From assembly GCF_003014475.1 (NCBI RefSeq), contig NZ_PYGJ01000013.1, positions 61,375 through 125,374 of the forward strand: 64,000 nt of DNA, given 5' to 3'. A program made the position numbers and the translations under genes. The DNA is from Shimia abyssi. GTDB lineage: Bacteria > Pseudomonadota > Alphaproteobacteria > Rhodobacterales > Rhodobacteraceae. Below are positions 28,119-37,341 of the stretch, one piece after another. The notes under the pieces were generated by a model. That model searched no databases and was not told the origin of the DNA. It worked only from the letters and a program-made list of their open reading frames with translations. Position 1 is the first letter of the stretch. Every line of letters starts with the position of its first letter.

Positions 28119-28236
28119 TGCTCTCGCCGATTGCGGAATGACGCAGTTATGTCAGGGAATTCTTGCCGTTCCCTTACCGACGCATCATAAGGGGCGCGCA
28201 AGCGCAATACAACAAATGCCTTTCAGGAGAAGAGAT

Positions 28237-29034
28237 TTGAACTACGAAACGCTCATCCCGGTTATCCGTAAGCTGGCAATTGATGCCGGCGCAGTCATTA
28301 TGGATATTTACAATTCGGACGATTTTGACGTCAAATCCAAGTCAGACGACAGTCCTGTAACCGCCGCCGATGAAGCCGCGGATGCGCTGATCTCGGCAGG
28401 TTTGCGTGCGGCGTTTCCGGATGTGATGTTGGTGACAGAGGAACAGGCGGAAAGCCATACGGCCAAGGGTGACACATTCCTGATTGTCGACCCGCTGGAC
28501 GGCACCAAAGAGTTCATTCACCGCCGTGGCGATTTTACCGTGAACATCGCCTACGTCGAAAACGGTGTACCGCAACGCGGCGTGGTTTATGCGCCAGCCA
28601 AGAACCGCATGTTTTTTACCCAAGCGGACGGTCGGGCCGTCGAAGAAACCGGCGCATTTGACCCCGACACAGTGGGCGAAGTTCAGCCTATGACAGTCGC
28701 GGACTCTGATAATGCGGCGCTTTTGGTTGTCGCGTCTAAATCGCATCTGACGGACGAGACCAAGGACTATATCGCCAAGTACGAAGTGGCCGATTTCAAA
28801 AGCGCGGGTTCGTCGCTCAAGTTTTGCCTGGTTGCGACGGGTGAGGCGGATATCTATCCACGTGTGGGCCGCACGATGGAGTGGGACACGGCAGCGGGAC
28901 ATGCAGTATTGCTGGGTGCAGGTGGCAGAGTTGTGCGTTTTGATGACCACACACCGCTGGCCTATGGCAAAGAGGATTTCGCAAATCCCTACTTTATCGC
29001 ATACGCTCCGGGTGTAGCTCTGAAGCAAGCGTAA
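28237..29034 (+). CDS. cysQ: 3'(2'),5'-bisphosphate nucleotidase CysQ
   Basis: A 265-residue inositol-monophosphatase-fold enzyme that hydrolyses PAP to AMP, clearing the by-product of sulfate transfer. Metal-binding motifs are present: SPVTAADEAAD, VTEEQ and IVDPLDGTKEFIHRRGDFTVNIA, plus the distal MEWDTAAGHAVL. AGGAGA (28225-28230) is positioned for the TTG at 28237 (residues LNYETLIPV), so a TTG start is chosen; ATG 28216 upstream would overlap the ribosome binding site. It leads the kdsB-glycosyltransferase-epimerase run and would support the sulfotransferase at 43.2 kb. Confidence 0.92.
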   Translation: MNYETLIPVIRKLAIDAGAVIMDIYNSDDFDVKSKSDDSPVTAADEAADALISAGLRAAFPDVMLVTEEQAESHTAKGDTFLIVDPLDGTKEFIHRRGDFTVNIAYVENGVPQRGVVYAPAKNRMFFTQADGRAVEETGAFDPDTVGEVQPMTVADSDNAALLVVASKSHLTDETKDYIAKYEVADFKSAGSSLKFCLVATGEADIYPRVGRTMEWDTAAGHAVLLGAGGRVVRFDDHTPLAYGKEDFANPYFIAYAPGVALKQA

Positions 29035-29043
29035 GAGGCTGTC

Positions 29044-29844
29044 ATGTCTGTTCTGATTGTCATTCCGGCGCGCTATGAATCGTCGCGCTATCCTGGCAAG
29101 CCTTTGGCTGTTCTGCGCGGTGCGAGCGGTGAGGCCAAGAGCCTGATCGAACGGTCCTGGAATGCGGCCATCGCGGTGAACGGTATCGATAAAGTGGTTG
29201 TGGCCACGGATGATGTTCGGATTAAAGACGCGGCAGAGGCATTTGGGGCTGAAGTTGTTATGACCTCGTCCAAGTGTCGGAATGGCACCGAGCGCTGTGC
29301 CGAAGCGCATGATAATCTAGGGGGCGGGTATGATATTGTAGTCAATCTGCAAGGTGATGCGCCCCTGACCCCGGCGTGGTTTGTCGAGGATTTGGTCAAA
29401 GGCTTGCAAGCCGATCCCACGGCCGAAGTGGCGACACCTGTTTTGCGCTGCGACGGGCGCGCGCTGAACGGATTTTTGGAAGATCGTATGGCGGGGCGCG
29501 TAGGCGGTACGACGGCGGTGTTCACGCGGGATCATCACGCGCTCTACTTTTCTAAGGAAGTGGTGCCGTTCACGTCCGAAGTTTACGCCGATGAGGCCGA
29601 GACGCCGGTTTTTCACCATGTCGGCGTTTACGCCTATCGACCTTCGGCGCTGGGCGCGTATCCGCTTTGGCCAGCTGGCCCGCTGGAGCAGCTGGAAGGG
29701 CTGGAACAGTTGCGGTTCATGGAACATGGGCGGCCTGTTTTATGCGTCGAGGTTGAAGCGCGGGCGCGACAGTTCTGGGAACTGAATAACCCCGAGGATG
29801 TGCCAAAGCTTGAGGCAATGATGGCCGAGATGGGCACGCCGTGA
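29044..29844 (+). CDS. kdsB: 3-deoxy-manno-octulosonate cytidylyltransferase family
   Basis: A 266-residue CMP-Kdo synthetase family protein, activating Kdo for LPS core or capsule. The N-terminal nucleotide-binding motif IPARYESSRYPGKPLA is diagnostic, followed by ATDDVRI, CRNGTER and LQGDAPLTPAWF. The usual text for KdsB is VNVQGDEP; here it is VNLQGDAP, a small difference near the metal site. It is 9 bp from cysQ and overlaps the next glycosyltransferase by four bases. A second kdsB may exist elsewhere in the genome, so this copy could serve a capsule. Confidence 0.88.
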   Translation: MSVLIVIPARYESSRYPGKPLAVLRGASGEAKSLIERSWNAAIAVNGIDKVVVATDDVRIKDAAEAFGAEVVMTSSKCRNGTERCAEAHDNLGGGYDIVVNLQGDAPLTPAWFVEDLVKGLQADPTAEVATPVLRCDGRALNGFLEDRMAGRVGGTTAVFTRDHHALYFSKEVVPFTSEVYADEAETPVFHHVGVYAYRPSALGAYPLWPAGPLEQLEGLEQLRFMEHGRPVLCVEVEARARQFWELNNPEDVPKLEAMMAEMGTP

Positions 29845-31067
29845 GCGCAATACCTGTCAGTGTCGTGGTGGTGAGCCGGGGAAGACCTGAGGCGCTGAAG
29901 CGATGCTTGATGGGGATTTCGCAGCTGGTGTATGGCGCGTTTGAGATTGTGGTTGTGACGGATCGCGAAGGTCAGGACGCGGTGGCCAAGCATCCCTTTG
30001 CGGAACAGATCAAGATTGCCCCGTATGAACGCCCAAATATATCCGGCGCGCGCAATCATGGGATCGCGATGGCGGCGGGAGAGGTGGTTGCGTTCATTGA
30101 TGATGACGCAGTGCCGGAACCCGGCTGGTTGCACCACCTGATCGCGCCCTTTGCGGAAGCCGAGGTGGCCGCAGCGGGCGGGTTTGTGCGTGGGCGCAAC
30201 GGAATCTCGATGCAGTGGCGCGCGCGGCAAGTGGACTATACCGGTGTGGCCAGCCCGCTTGCGCTGGAGGGGGAGCGCTCCGTTGTGCTACACGGGCGCG
30301 CAGGTCATGCGATCAAGACCGAAGGCACCAATATGGCGGTCCGCCGCGATGTGTTGGCCGAGCTGGGTGGGTTTGATACCGCATATCGATTTTTTCTAGA
30401 TGAAACCGATTTGAATATGCGTCTGGCCCAGCGCGGGCTGGCGACAGCGATTGTACCGCTGGCCGAGGTGCATCACGGGTTTGAGGCAAACGTGCAGCGA
30501 AATGCCGGTCGGGTGCCGCGTGACCTGAGCGAGATCGGAGCAAGTTTGGCGGTGTATCTGCGCAAGTATTGCCCTGAATCCGAGCGCGCCGGAGTTTGGA
30601 AGGCATTTCGAACAGAACAGCGACAGCGCATGTTGCGCCATATGGTGCGCGGCGATGCAATGCCCGGTGATGTCGGACGGCTGATGCGCGGTCTTTCACG
30701 AGGGTACAAAGACGGGCTGGCCCGCGAGTTCGGCAGCTTGGCTCAGATTGTGCGGGCGGCGGATGGGTTTCGCCGGGTTGATGTCACGGCAGGGGCGGGA
30801 GTGGTTGTTGCCGGGCGGCGGTGGCGCAAGGTTGAGGCTGAGGCGGTTCGGTTGGTGGGCGACGGCAAGGTGCCGTCGGTATTCCAGTTCCGGCCTAATG
30901 CACGCTATCACCGTGTGAAGTATGATCCGCGCGGGTTTTGGGTGCAGCGTGGCGGTTTGTTCGGTCGGTCAGAGCGCGCTGGGCGGCTGGTGCGACTGAC
31001 CCGGTTTTCCAGCCGGGTCAAAAGAGAGGTTCAGCGGGTTGCGAAAGTGCGCTTTTTAGGTGATTGA
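29841..31067 (+). CDS. Glycosyltransferase family 2
   Basis: A 408-residue GT-A fold glycosyltransferase. The first 110 residues hold the family pattern: VSVVVVSRGRPEALKRCL, ISGARNHGIAMAAGEVVAFI and the metal-binding DDDAVP. NMAVRRDVLAELGGFDTAY and FLDETDLNMRLAQRG are acceptor-side motifs. The last 120 residues are Arg/Val-rich and unusual. The GTG start at 29841 overlaps the kdsB stop. Substrate not predictable; likely adds sugars to a surface polysaccharide. Confidence 0.9.
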   Translation: MSAIPVSVVVVSRGRPEALKRCLMGISQLVYGAFEIVVVTDREGQDAVAKHPFAEQIKIAPYERPNISGARNHGIAMAAGEVVAFIDDDAVPEPGWLHHLIAPFAEAEVAAAGGFVRGRNGISMQWRARQVDYTGVASPLALEGERSVVLHGRAGHAIKTEGTNMAVRRDVLAELGGFDTAYRFFLDETDLNMRLAQRGLATAIVPLAEVHHGFEANVQRNAGRVPRDLSEIGASLAVYLRKYCPESERAGVWKAFRTEQRQRMLRHMVRGDAMPGDVGRLMRGLSRGYKDGLAREFGSLAQIVRAADGFRRVDVTAGAGVVVAGRRWRKVEAEAVRLVGDGKVPSVFQFRPNARYHRVKYDPRGFWVQRGGLFGRSERAGRLVRLTRFSSRVKREVQRVAKVRFLGD

Positions 31068-31097
31068 AGACCTGATTTCGGGCGAGAGGATACAAGC

Positions 31098-32117
31098 ATG
31101 ATACAACGCACAGCGCTGGTGACAGGTTCGGCAGGGTTCATCGGGTTTCACACGGTCAAACGTCTGTTGGATGAAGGCTGGCGGGTGATCGGGTTGGATG
31201 CGATGACCGACTATTACGACGTGTCGCTGAAAGAGCGTCGTCACGCGACGTTGTTGCAGAATGCGGGTTTTGAGGCGGTGATTGACCGGCTGGAAACACC
31301 GGGGGTGCTTTTACGGTTGTTTGAGAAACATCGCCCGGACCTGGTCGTACATTTGGCGGGCCAGGCCGGGGTGCGCTATTCGATAGAGGCACCGCGATCT
31401 TATGTCGAAGCGAACCTGATCGGGACGTTTGATCTGCTGGAGGCAGCACGGGCTTATCCCCCCAAACATATGATGCTGGCGTCGACCAGCTCTGTATACG
31501 GGGCGAATACCGAAATGCCTTATTCCGAAATGCACAAGGCAGATGCGCAGATGTCGTTTTATGCGGCAACAAAAAAGGCAAACGAGATGATGGCGCATTC
31601 CTATGCGCATCTCTACGATCTGCCGGTCACAATGTTCCGGTTTTTCACTGTATATGGCCCGTGGAGCCGCCCGGACATGGCGCCGTTCAAGTTCACTAAG
31701 GCGATTTTGGAAGGGCGTACGATTGATATCCATAACCACGGTGATATGCGGAGGGATTTCACTTATATCGACGATCTGGTGACTGGGATTGTTGCACTGG
31801 CAGAGTGTGTCCCGCCCTTGGTTGATGCACGAGACGAGGTTGTGGAGCATGATAGCCTGAGTGCGGTTGCGCCTTGGCGGGTGGTGAATATTGGTAATGG
31901 CAGGCCCGAGCAGCTGATGGATTTCGTTAGTGCGATTGAACGCGCTCTTGGCATGGAGGCCAAGAAGAACTTCATGGATATGCAGCCCGGCGATGTGCCT
32001 GCGACATGGGCCTCAGCAGAATTGCTGGAGGCACTTACAGGCGAACGCCCTGCCACGCCAGTTGAAACCGGTGTGCAGAAGTTCGTGGCGTGGTATCGGG
32101 ACTTCTACAACTGTTGA
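31098..32117 (+). CDS. NAD-dependent epimerase, UDP-glucuronate 4-epimerase-like
   Basis: A 339-residue extended short-chain dehydrogenase. The cofactor motif is ALVTGSAGFIGFHTVK; the catalytic Ser/Tyr/Lys are seen as ASTSSVYG and SFYAATKKANE. The segments DAMTDYYDVSLKERR, AGQAGVRYSIEAPRSYVEAN and FRFFTVYGPWSRPDMA are typical of enzymes that interconvert UDP-glucuronate and UDP-galacturonate. It probably supplies uronic acid for the polysaccharide. Its 3' end is overlapped in antisense by a broken membrane-protein frame. Confidence 0.92.
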   Translation: MIQRTALVTGSAGFIGFHTVKRLLDEGWRVIGLDAMTDYYDVSLKERRHATLLQNAGFEAVIDRLETPGVLLRLFEKHRPDLVVHLAGQAGVRYSIEAPRSYVEANLIGTFDLLEAARAYPPKHMMLASTSSVYGANTEMPYSEMHKADAQMSFYAATKKANEMMAHSYAHLYDLPVTMFRFFTVYGPWSRPDMAPFKFTKAILEGRTIDIHNHGDMRRDFTYIDDLVTGIVALAECVPPLVDARDEVVEHDSLSAVAPWRVVNIGNGRPEQLMDFVSAIERALGMEAKKNFMDMQPGDVPATWASAELLEALTGERPATPVETGVQKFVAWYRDFYNC

Positions 32118-32552
32118 GCGCTTCGGCTTGCATTCGACGATCCACAAGGTCAGGAAAAACAGCGCAAACAGTACCATTACAATACCTGAAACCAACATGG
32201 CTGCTCCGCAACACCCCGCGATATGGAGTGCAAAAATACTACCGATCATAAGGGCCATCCAAAGGATTACGAACCAGTCGCATTTGCTGAGGCATGGATA
32301 GAAATCGAGCACTTTGCACAAGAAAAATGACACCGTGATTTTCAGTGTGACGGCGGCCCAAGCGCCAATGACTAGCGACCAGACAAAAGATTACACCGGA
32401 ATGTTTGTGCACGAGTCCAATGTAGTGGCGAGAAGTGTCGGAACAATCGCGACACCTGAAAGGATGCCGATCGCATAAGTCAGAACACCACATAATGGGT
32501 TTTCCGACTCTCCCTCATCATCCGTCGGCGGGCAGGCTGGAATTGTGACCAT
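32013..32552 (-). pseudogene. Four-helix membrane protein frame broken by one in-frame stop
   Basis: On the leftward strand a single reading frame runs from ATG 32552 to a stop at 32015-32013 with only one internal TAA at 32393-32391 (codon 54). The frame encodes four clear hydrophobic helices: GVLTYAIGILSGVAIVPTLL before the stop, then FVWSLVIGAWAAVTLKITV, WFVILWMALMIGSIFALHIA and MLVSGIVMVLFALFFLTLWI after it. Hydrophobicity retained on both sides suggests a recently inactivated gene, readthrough, or a sequencing error. The last third of the frame is antisense to the epimerase 3' end. Family not recognised. Confidence 0.5.
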
Positions 32553-32734
32553 GATCGATTTGGGGATTGGCGGGCAGCCGCGGCAACCGGCGCCCTCGCG
32601 ACTAGGTAATCGCAGGGCGCATCGCATGTATTTGTGGATGACTAGGTGTTGGTTGTGGCTGTTACGTTTTCTACAAAATCCCTTACCAAAGGTTCATCCA
32701 CCCTCGGGTGGCACGAGTGCGGAGGTGATTGTTA

Positions 32735-33649
32735 CGGTTCAGAAAGGTCGTTGCCGGCGCAACCTAATACTGAAACCGAAAGGTCTGTCAGGGTCGGGCA
32801 GGCACGGCACGCATCAAGTGGCGGCACCTGAATGGGAAGATGTTCGCAGCCCACTGGTTCGCTGTCGAAATCTGTTAGGCGTAAAATATGCGCAGGGGAC
32901 GAGGGTGTAGGATAGCGAAATACAACTTCGTTTAGGAAAGACCGCGTGGGTGTAACGCCAACCGTTTGAGGTGACGAACCCGGCGCAAGGACCGCGTCGG
33001 GATGGCCGTGTTCGAACCACGCAATGGATGCGGTCCGTATTGTTGAAGAATAATGCTGACACGCGCACATCGCGTGTGCCGTCGCGTTTACATGGGAAAA
33101 CTGTGACCTGCGCGTCGAGCTCACCCGCGCTTACATCCGGGCAGAAGGTGCAACCCAGCGACTCAATCTGCATCTCATCTTGGCAGCCACGGTTGGTTGC
33201 GCAGAATGCACGGGTGAAAACGGCACGCCACAGGCGCAGTTCTCGGCAGCGGGAAACGTTGCAGTCCGCGTACCATCTGCAAATTGCGTAGCGTTGGATT
33301 GTGAATACGACCGTTGATCAGAACCACAGGAGACTTCGACAATAACTCGAATGCCGTCAATGTCAGGGCGGCAATTGCTAAAGGTGTCACCAAAAGTGCA
33401 CTTTGCGATGATTGAATTGGGGCATGACCCTTGGCCGCTAATTGACGAAATCTGAATGTTGCACGCTATGTGTGCCTTCCATTGACCGTTGTAAGTGGAC
33501 TTTTAGTTCATCGTGTTTCCAGAACGATGTGCGTTGGAAAGTGTATTAATCCGGCGCAATCGATACTCGCATAATTGTTCGAGCGACAAGTCGCTGGCGA
33601 AAGCTGGCCGGTTTTGAACCTCGCCGCTTGGCAATGTAATGCGGATCAA
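32735..33649 (-). pseudogene. Decayed Cys-rich protein gene, multiple stops and frame changes
   Basis: No intact gene, but the leftward strand reads like protein in pieces. One frame is open at 33649-33506 (TTG start; contains IRITLPSGEVQNRPAFASDL), again at 33502-33134 after a TAA (YNGQWKAHIACNIQISSI, DIDGIRVIVEVSCGSDQ), and again at 33124-32735 (VLAPGSSPQTVGVTP, LNEVVFRYPTPSSPAHI). In the middle a second frame is more protein-like (33173 to about 33040: LDAQVTVFPCKRDGTRDVRV). This suggests an ancestral Cys-rich, probably exported protein with two compensating frameshifts and stops. Family unknown; the call is based on composition only. Confidence 0.35.
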
Positions 33650-33758
33650 GGGTTCAATATGGATTGTACGCTAAGGTTGATGGGCGGCAGGCTTGCGATA
33701 ATAATCGTTCCGTAAACCGAGAAGCGTTTGAAAGATATGGCTTTCTTTCTTGCCGGAA

Positions 33759-35642
33759 TTAGCTTTCGCCAACTACAGTCAGGATCTCGGCCAGCTTCTC
33801 TGCTGGCTCGACCCACCGCTGCATGGTGGCGTGCAGAAGTTCAATATCGCGGGCTTCGATCGAGCGACGCAGGTCGTTGAGAGCGTTGACGATCTCTAGC
33901 TCGGATAAATAATTCTCCTGAGCCCTGAGAATTTTTGGGTGCGGTGTTGTTAGCATATCACTGCCGATCAGCAGCTCTTCATGCATCTTTTCACCGGGTT
34001 TGAGGCCGGTGAAAAGAATGGGAATATCGCCATTTGGATTGCCTTCGTCGCGGATGGAATAGCCCGCTCCTTTAATCATTTTTCGGGCGACGGAGAGGAT
34101 CGACACAGGGGTGCCCATATCCAGCACAAAAACGTCACCACCGCGTGAGAAGCTACCTGCAAGCAAAACGAGGCGTACAGCCTCTGAGGTGGTCATGAAG
34201 AAGCGTGTTACTTCTGGGTCAGTTACGGTGACAGGGCCGCCATTCTGAATTTGTTCTTCGAAGAGGGGGATCACAGAACCGGAGGAGCCAAGGACATTGC
34301 CAAAGCGCACCATTGATAATTTGGTGTTCTGACTGCGCGTCGCGAGATCCTGAACTACAAGTTCTGCCATACGCTTGGTTGAGCCCATTATGGAGGTGGG
34401 GCGAACGGCTTTGTCAGTGGAGACAAGAATAAAACGGCGAACGCCCGCTCGGATAGATTCCTCGGCGACGATGCGAGTACCCAGAATGTTGTTGCGCGCG
34501 CCTTCAAAACTGTTGGTTTCGACAATATTGACGTGTTTGTAAGCGGCTGCGTGAAAAACCACTTCGATACCATAAGCTTCGAGGGTTTCTCGGACCAACT
34601 CCGGTTGTGTCACGGACCCAAGTACCGGAACAAGCCGCACCGCGCTTGAATGATCCTGTAGCTCGCGGATTATATTGTAGAGCGCGATTTCGCTGTGGTC
34701 AAAAACAACAATTTCGTCCGGGTCGCACTCTAGGAGCTGCCGGCAGAGTTCTGAACCAATTGAACCACCTGCGCCGGTTACAAGGATGCGTCGTTCTCGG
34801 TAAGTGCTGCTGGCAGCGGGTAGGTCAGATTCCAGTGCGTCGCGGCCAAGGAGGCTGGAAAGCTCAACTGGCGCCGTGCGAGCGGCTTCTTCGCCGCGCA
34901 AGACCATGTCGGCAAATGATGGCAGGGCAAGCACTTCGCAGTCTAGAGGTTCCAGCTTCTTGGCAATTTGAATGCGAACGGATTGATCCGCAGAGGGCAT
35001 GGCGAGGATAATGCGTTCAATACCCACGCGACGTACTAGCATTCGGATATTTTTGGGAGCATGCACCCGCATCCCGGCGACGGTCAGTTTGTGAAGCGCG
35101 GCATTGTCATCTACAAAACAGGCCGCTTCGAATTCGTCGTCGGTCTGGAGGGCGGCGGCGAGTTGCTGACCCGTCTGTCCCGCACCATATATCATTACCC
35201 GTTTGCGTTGTTTGCTGGATGCGTAAATGCGCAGTACTATTTTGCGCAGTAGAATTCTGCTGGAAATAGAAATCGTAATGAACAGAAGGCTGAAAGTAAC
35301 AAATGTGGCGAATGGAACTTTAGGGTTGATGCCGCCGAGCAGATTTACCGATGCGCCAAGCAAGCAGAACAATAAAGCAAGGTACATCGTTTTGACGATA
35401 TCATCCATGCCATAAGCGTTCAGCTTAATACGATGAAGCCCAAAAAAGTGAATGACGCCAGCAGCCAAAGGTGCAAAAAGAACAAGGTACCAAGCGGTTG
35501 CCCAGAGATCCGAAGGGCGGATTTCAGACGCGAGCATGACTTGCGAAAGCGTGAATGCGAGGATGACCCAGAGAACATCCAGACCCATCAGAATATGGCC
35601 TTTTTGACCACGGCTCATAGAGGTGAGCAAGTTGTAGAGCAT
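33759..35642 (-). CDS. Membrane-bound NDP-sugar 4,6-dehydratase (PglF/WbpM/CapD family)
   Basis: A 627-residue enzyme making 4-keto-6-deoxy amino sugars. Four N-terminal transmembrane helices (about 15-125), a first Rossmann domain (RVMIYGAGQTGQQLAAAL, about 148-165), then the catalytic SDR domain (RILVTGAGGSIGSELCRQLL; about 290 onward). The active-site segment VSTDKAVRPTSIMGSTKR has Met where ordinary SDRs have Tyr, as in PglF/FlaA1-type dehydratases. It faces left, alone, with the decayed genes downstream, and diverges from the Wza-like gene. Confidence 0.93.
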   Translation of the reverse strand: MLYNLLTSMSRGQKGHILMGLDVLWVILAFTLSQVMLASEIRPSDLWATAWYLVLFAPLAAGVIHFFGLHRIKLNAYGMDDIVKTMYLALLFCLLGASVNLLGGINPKVPFATFVTFSLLFITISISSRILLRKIVLRIYASSKQRKRVMIYGAGQTGQQLAAALQTDDEFEAACFVDDNAALHKLTVAGMRVHAPKNIRMLVRRVGIERIILAMPSADQSVRIQIAKKLEPLDCEVLALPSFADMVLRGEEAARTAPVELSSLLGRDALESDLPAASSTYRERRILVTGAGGSIGSELCRQLLECDPDEIVVFDHSEIALYNIIRELQDHSSAVRLVPVLGSVTQPELVRETLEAYGIEVVFHAAAYKHVNIVETNSFEGARNNILGTRIVAEESIRAGVRRFILVSTDKAVRPTSIMGSTKRMAELVVQDLATRSQNTKLSMVRFGNVLGSSGSVIPLFEEQIQNGGPVTVTDPEVTRFFMTTSEAVRLVLLAGSFSRGGDVFVLDMGTPVSILSVARKMIKGAGYSIRDEGNPNGDIPILFTGLKPGEKMHEELLIGSDMLTTPHPKILRAQENYLSELEIVNALNDLRRSIEARDIELLHATMQRWVEPAEKLAEILTVVGES

Positions 35643-36029
35643 ATTTTGATTCCCGGCTGATACTCTGCCAGAGTGTTGAAAATAGTTTGCCTGCGCCTAA
35701 TGCAGTAGAATATGATTGTTCTGCCTTGCTAGGAACTCATAGCACCGATTTGATCAATCGTATATACTGTCCATGAATTCTAGTTGAACTGTCCAGTCTT
35801 TCCGCCAGATGTTGTACGAAGGGGCGTGATTTCCTTAAATCTAGTTGCCCGCTACCGTTTTTCAGGACTAATTTCGGCAAGAATGCGCTGATTCTCCGTC
35901 AATGTTCATGAAACTCAGTCGCTTTTCGTGGCGTGCGCACATCAATCGCTCAAACTAGGGCAACAATGTGTTGTTCCAGAGGGCAACTTGGCGTTAGAAC
36001 GGTCAAAAAGGTCATTGAGGCAGTCTTGA
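35643..36029. other. Divergent intergenic region between dehydratase and Wza-like genes
   Basis: About 390 bp, AT-richer than its surroundings, that must hold promoters for both flanking genes. An interrupted palindrome CGATT-TGATC-AATCG sits at 35746-35760, just left of a TATATACT stretch (35761-35768) which could be part of a -10 region. No conserved small gene is visible; the short frames here are not supported by ribosome binding sites. Confidence 0.4.
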
Positions 36030-37133
36030 ATGCGACAAATAGCTGGTTTTGTCTTGGCAACCATTGTGTGTGCCTTGCTGGCGTCTTGCACACTACCTCG
36101 TGGCTCCGCTGTGAAAGCTGAGATTACCGGTGATACAGACGAGCTACCTGATATTACGGTTCAAGAAGTTACTCGAAACAATGTTAATGAGATTGGCAAG
36201 TGGCCTTCGACAGGTTGGCACGGACATTATCACTGGTTTGCCCGCGCCTCAGGGCCTGAATCCATTCTGCTGAAGCCTGGCGACAAAGTGCTTCTGACGA
36301 TTTGGGACAATCAGGCCAACTCGCTATTGATTGCGTTGGAAGGGCGCAATGTTCAGGTGCGCCCAATCGAAGTATCCGCATCGGGTACAGTTTTTGTTCC
36401 CTATATTAGCCAGGTTACTATTGGCGGAATGACACCCGACCAAGCAAGGCAAGTTATTCAGGACAAACTTACTGCAATTGCACCATCTGCACAGGTTCAG
36501 ATCGAAGTGAAATCAGGTCAACGAAATTCGGTGGACATGGTTTCAGGTTTCAGAACGCCTGGCACGATCGAACTGACTAACCGCAATACCTCTATTCTTT
36601 CCGTAATTTCTAAATCGGGCGGGATTTTGGAAAGTGTGCAGAACCCGGTAGTCCGCTTAATGCGAGATGGCCAGCGGTACGAAATTCCGGTGGATTCGCT
36701 TCTACATGATCCGACAAAAAATGTGACGGTGCGTGGTGGTGACAAGATCATCATTGACGAGCAAGATCAATATTTCATTGGCATGGGCGCCACAAACAAA
36801 GAAGAGCTGGTGTACTTTGACCGCGAGGAGATTACTGCACTTGAGTCGATTTCTATGCTGGGTGGATTGCAGGATACGCGAGCCAACCCAAAAGGGCTCT
36901 TGGTGATGCGTCAATACAAGCCTGAAGACGTAAAACCAAATGGAGGAGGTCCCGCGGCTCCGTACGTGATTTTCACATTTGATCTTACTGCTGCCGATGG
37001 GTTGTTTGGGGCCAACAATTTTCAGGTGAACCCAGATGACATTGTACTAGCGACGGAATCGGCTCTGAAGCCGGCGCAAGCTGTTATCGCCTTGGTTGGT
37101 TCGTTGTTTGCCATCAACAACATCGTTAACTGA
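36030..37133 (+). CDS. Polysaccharide export lipoprotein (Wza/KpsD-like)
   Basis: A 367-residue outer-membrane export protein. The lipobox is visible (LLASC, Cys20), then the polysaccharide export domain (LLKPGDKVLLTIWDN, about 90-105) and SLBB-like repeats (FRTPGTIELTNRNTSILSVI, FIGMGATNKEELVYF). The C-terminal IALVGSLFAINNIV may be the membrane-spanning helix of the octameric channel. GAGG at 36017-36020 is a weak ribosome binding site. No Wzc-type kinase or Wzb phosphatase is adjacent, so it may pair with the ABC-2 permease at 27.3 kb. Confidence 0.92.
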   Translation: MRQIAGFVLATIVCALLASCTLPRGSAVKAEITGDTDELPDITVQEVTRNNVNEIGKWPSTGWHGHYHWFARASGPESILLKPGDKVLLTIWDNQANSLLIALEGRNVQVRPIEVSASGTVFVPYISQVTIGGMTPDQARQVIQDKLTAIAPSAQVQIEVKSGQRNSVDMVSGFRTPGTIELTNRNTSILSVISKSGGILESVQNPVVRLMRDGQRYEIPVDSLLHDPTKNVTVRGGDKIIIDEQDQYFIGMGATNKEELVYFDREEITALESISMLGGLQDTRANPKGLLVMRQYKPEDVKPNGGGPAAPYVIFTFDLTAADGLFGANNFQVNPDDIVLATESALKPAQAVIALVGSLFAINNIVN

Positions 37134-37341
37134 GTTAGGTTGGAACGCAGAAGTCAAAAACTGAACCAACATTTGACATGAGTAAATGGCTAAAATGATT
37201 GTCGATCAGGCAATGTGGCGGATCGTTGCGGAGCTGAAGTTTGTAAGGGCTTTTGCAGTTGCGCGGAAAAGGCCGCTTTAGTAGGGTTTGTCTGCATTAA
37301 TGCGTTATGGCGCACTAGGAAATTTTGAAAGTGAGTGAATA

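Noticed and set aside
28342..29310. 322-codon frame on the - strand across cysQ and kdsB
   Set aside because: Crosses the junction of two clear genes in antisense and has no family-like motif.
33000..33030. GTGTTCGAACCACGC resembling a tRNA T-arm
   Set aside because: No matching acceptor stem, D-arm or anticodon arm can be folded around it.
32971..33291. 106-codon + strand frame in the gene-poor stretch
   Set aside because: Ser/Arg-rich, no ribosome binding site; the opposite strand looks more protein-like, though broken.
35750..35768. TTGATC and TATACT as a promoter pair
   Set aside because: Only 7 bp apart, far too close for a -35/-10 pair.
35933..36121. 62-codon frame before the Wza-like gene
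   Set aside because: Overlaps the lipoprotein start in another frame and lacks a ribosome binding site.
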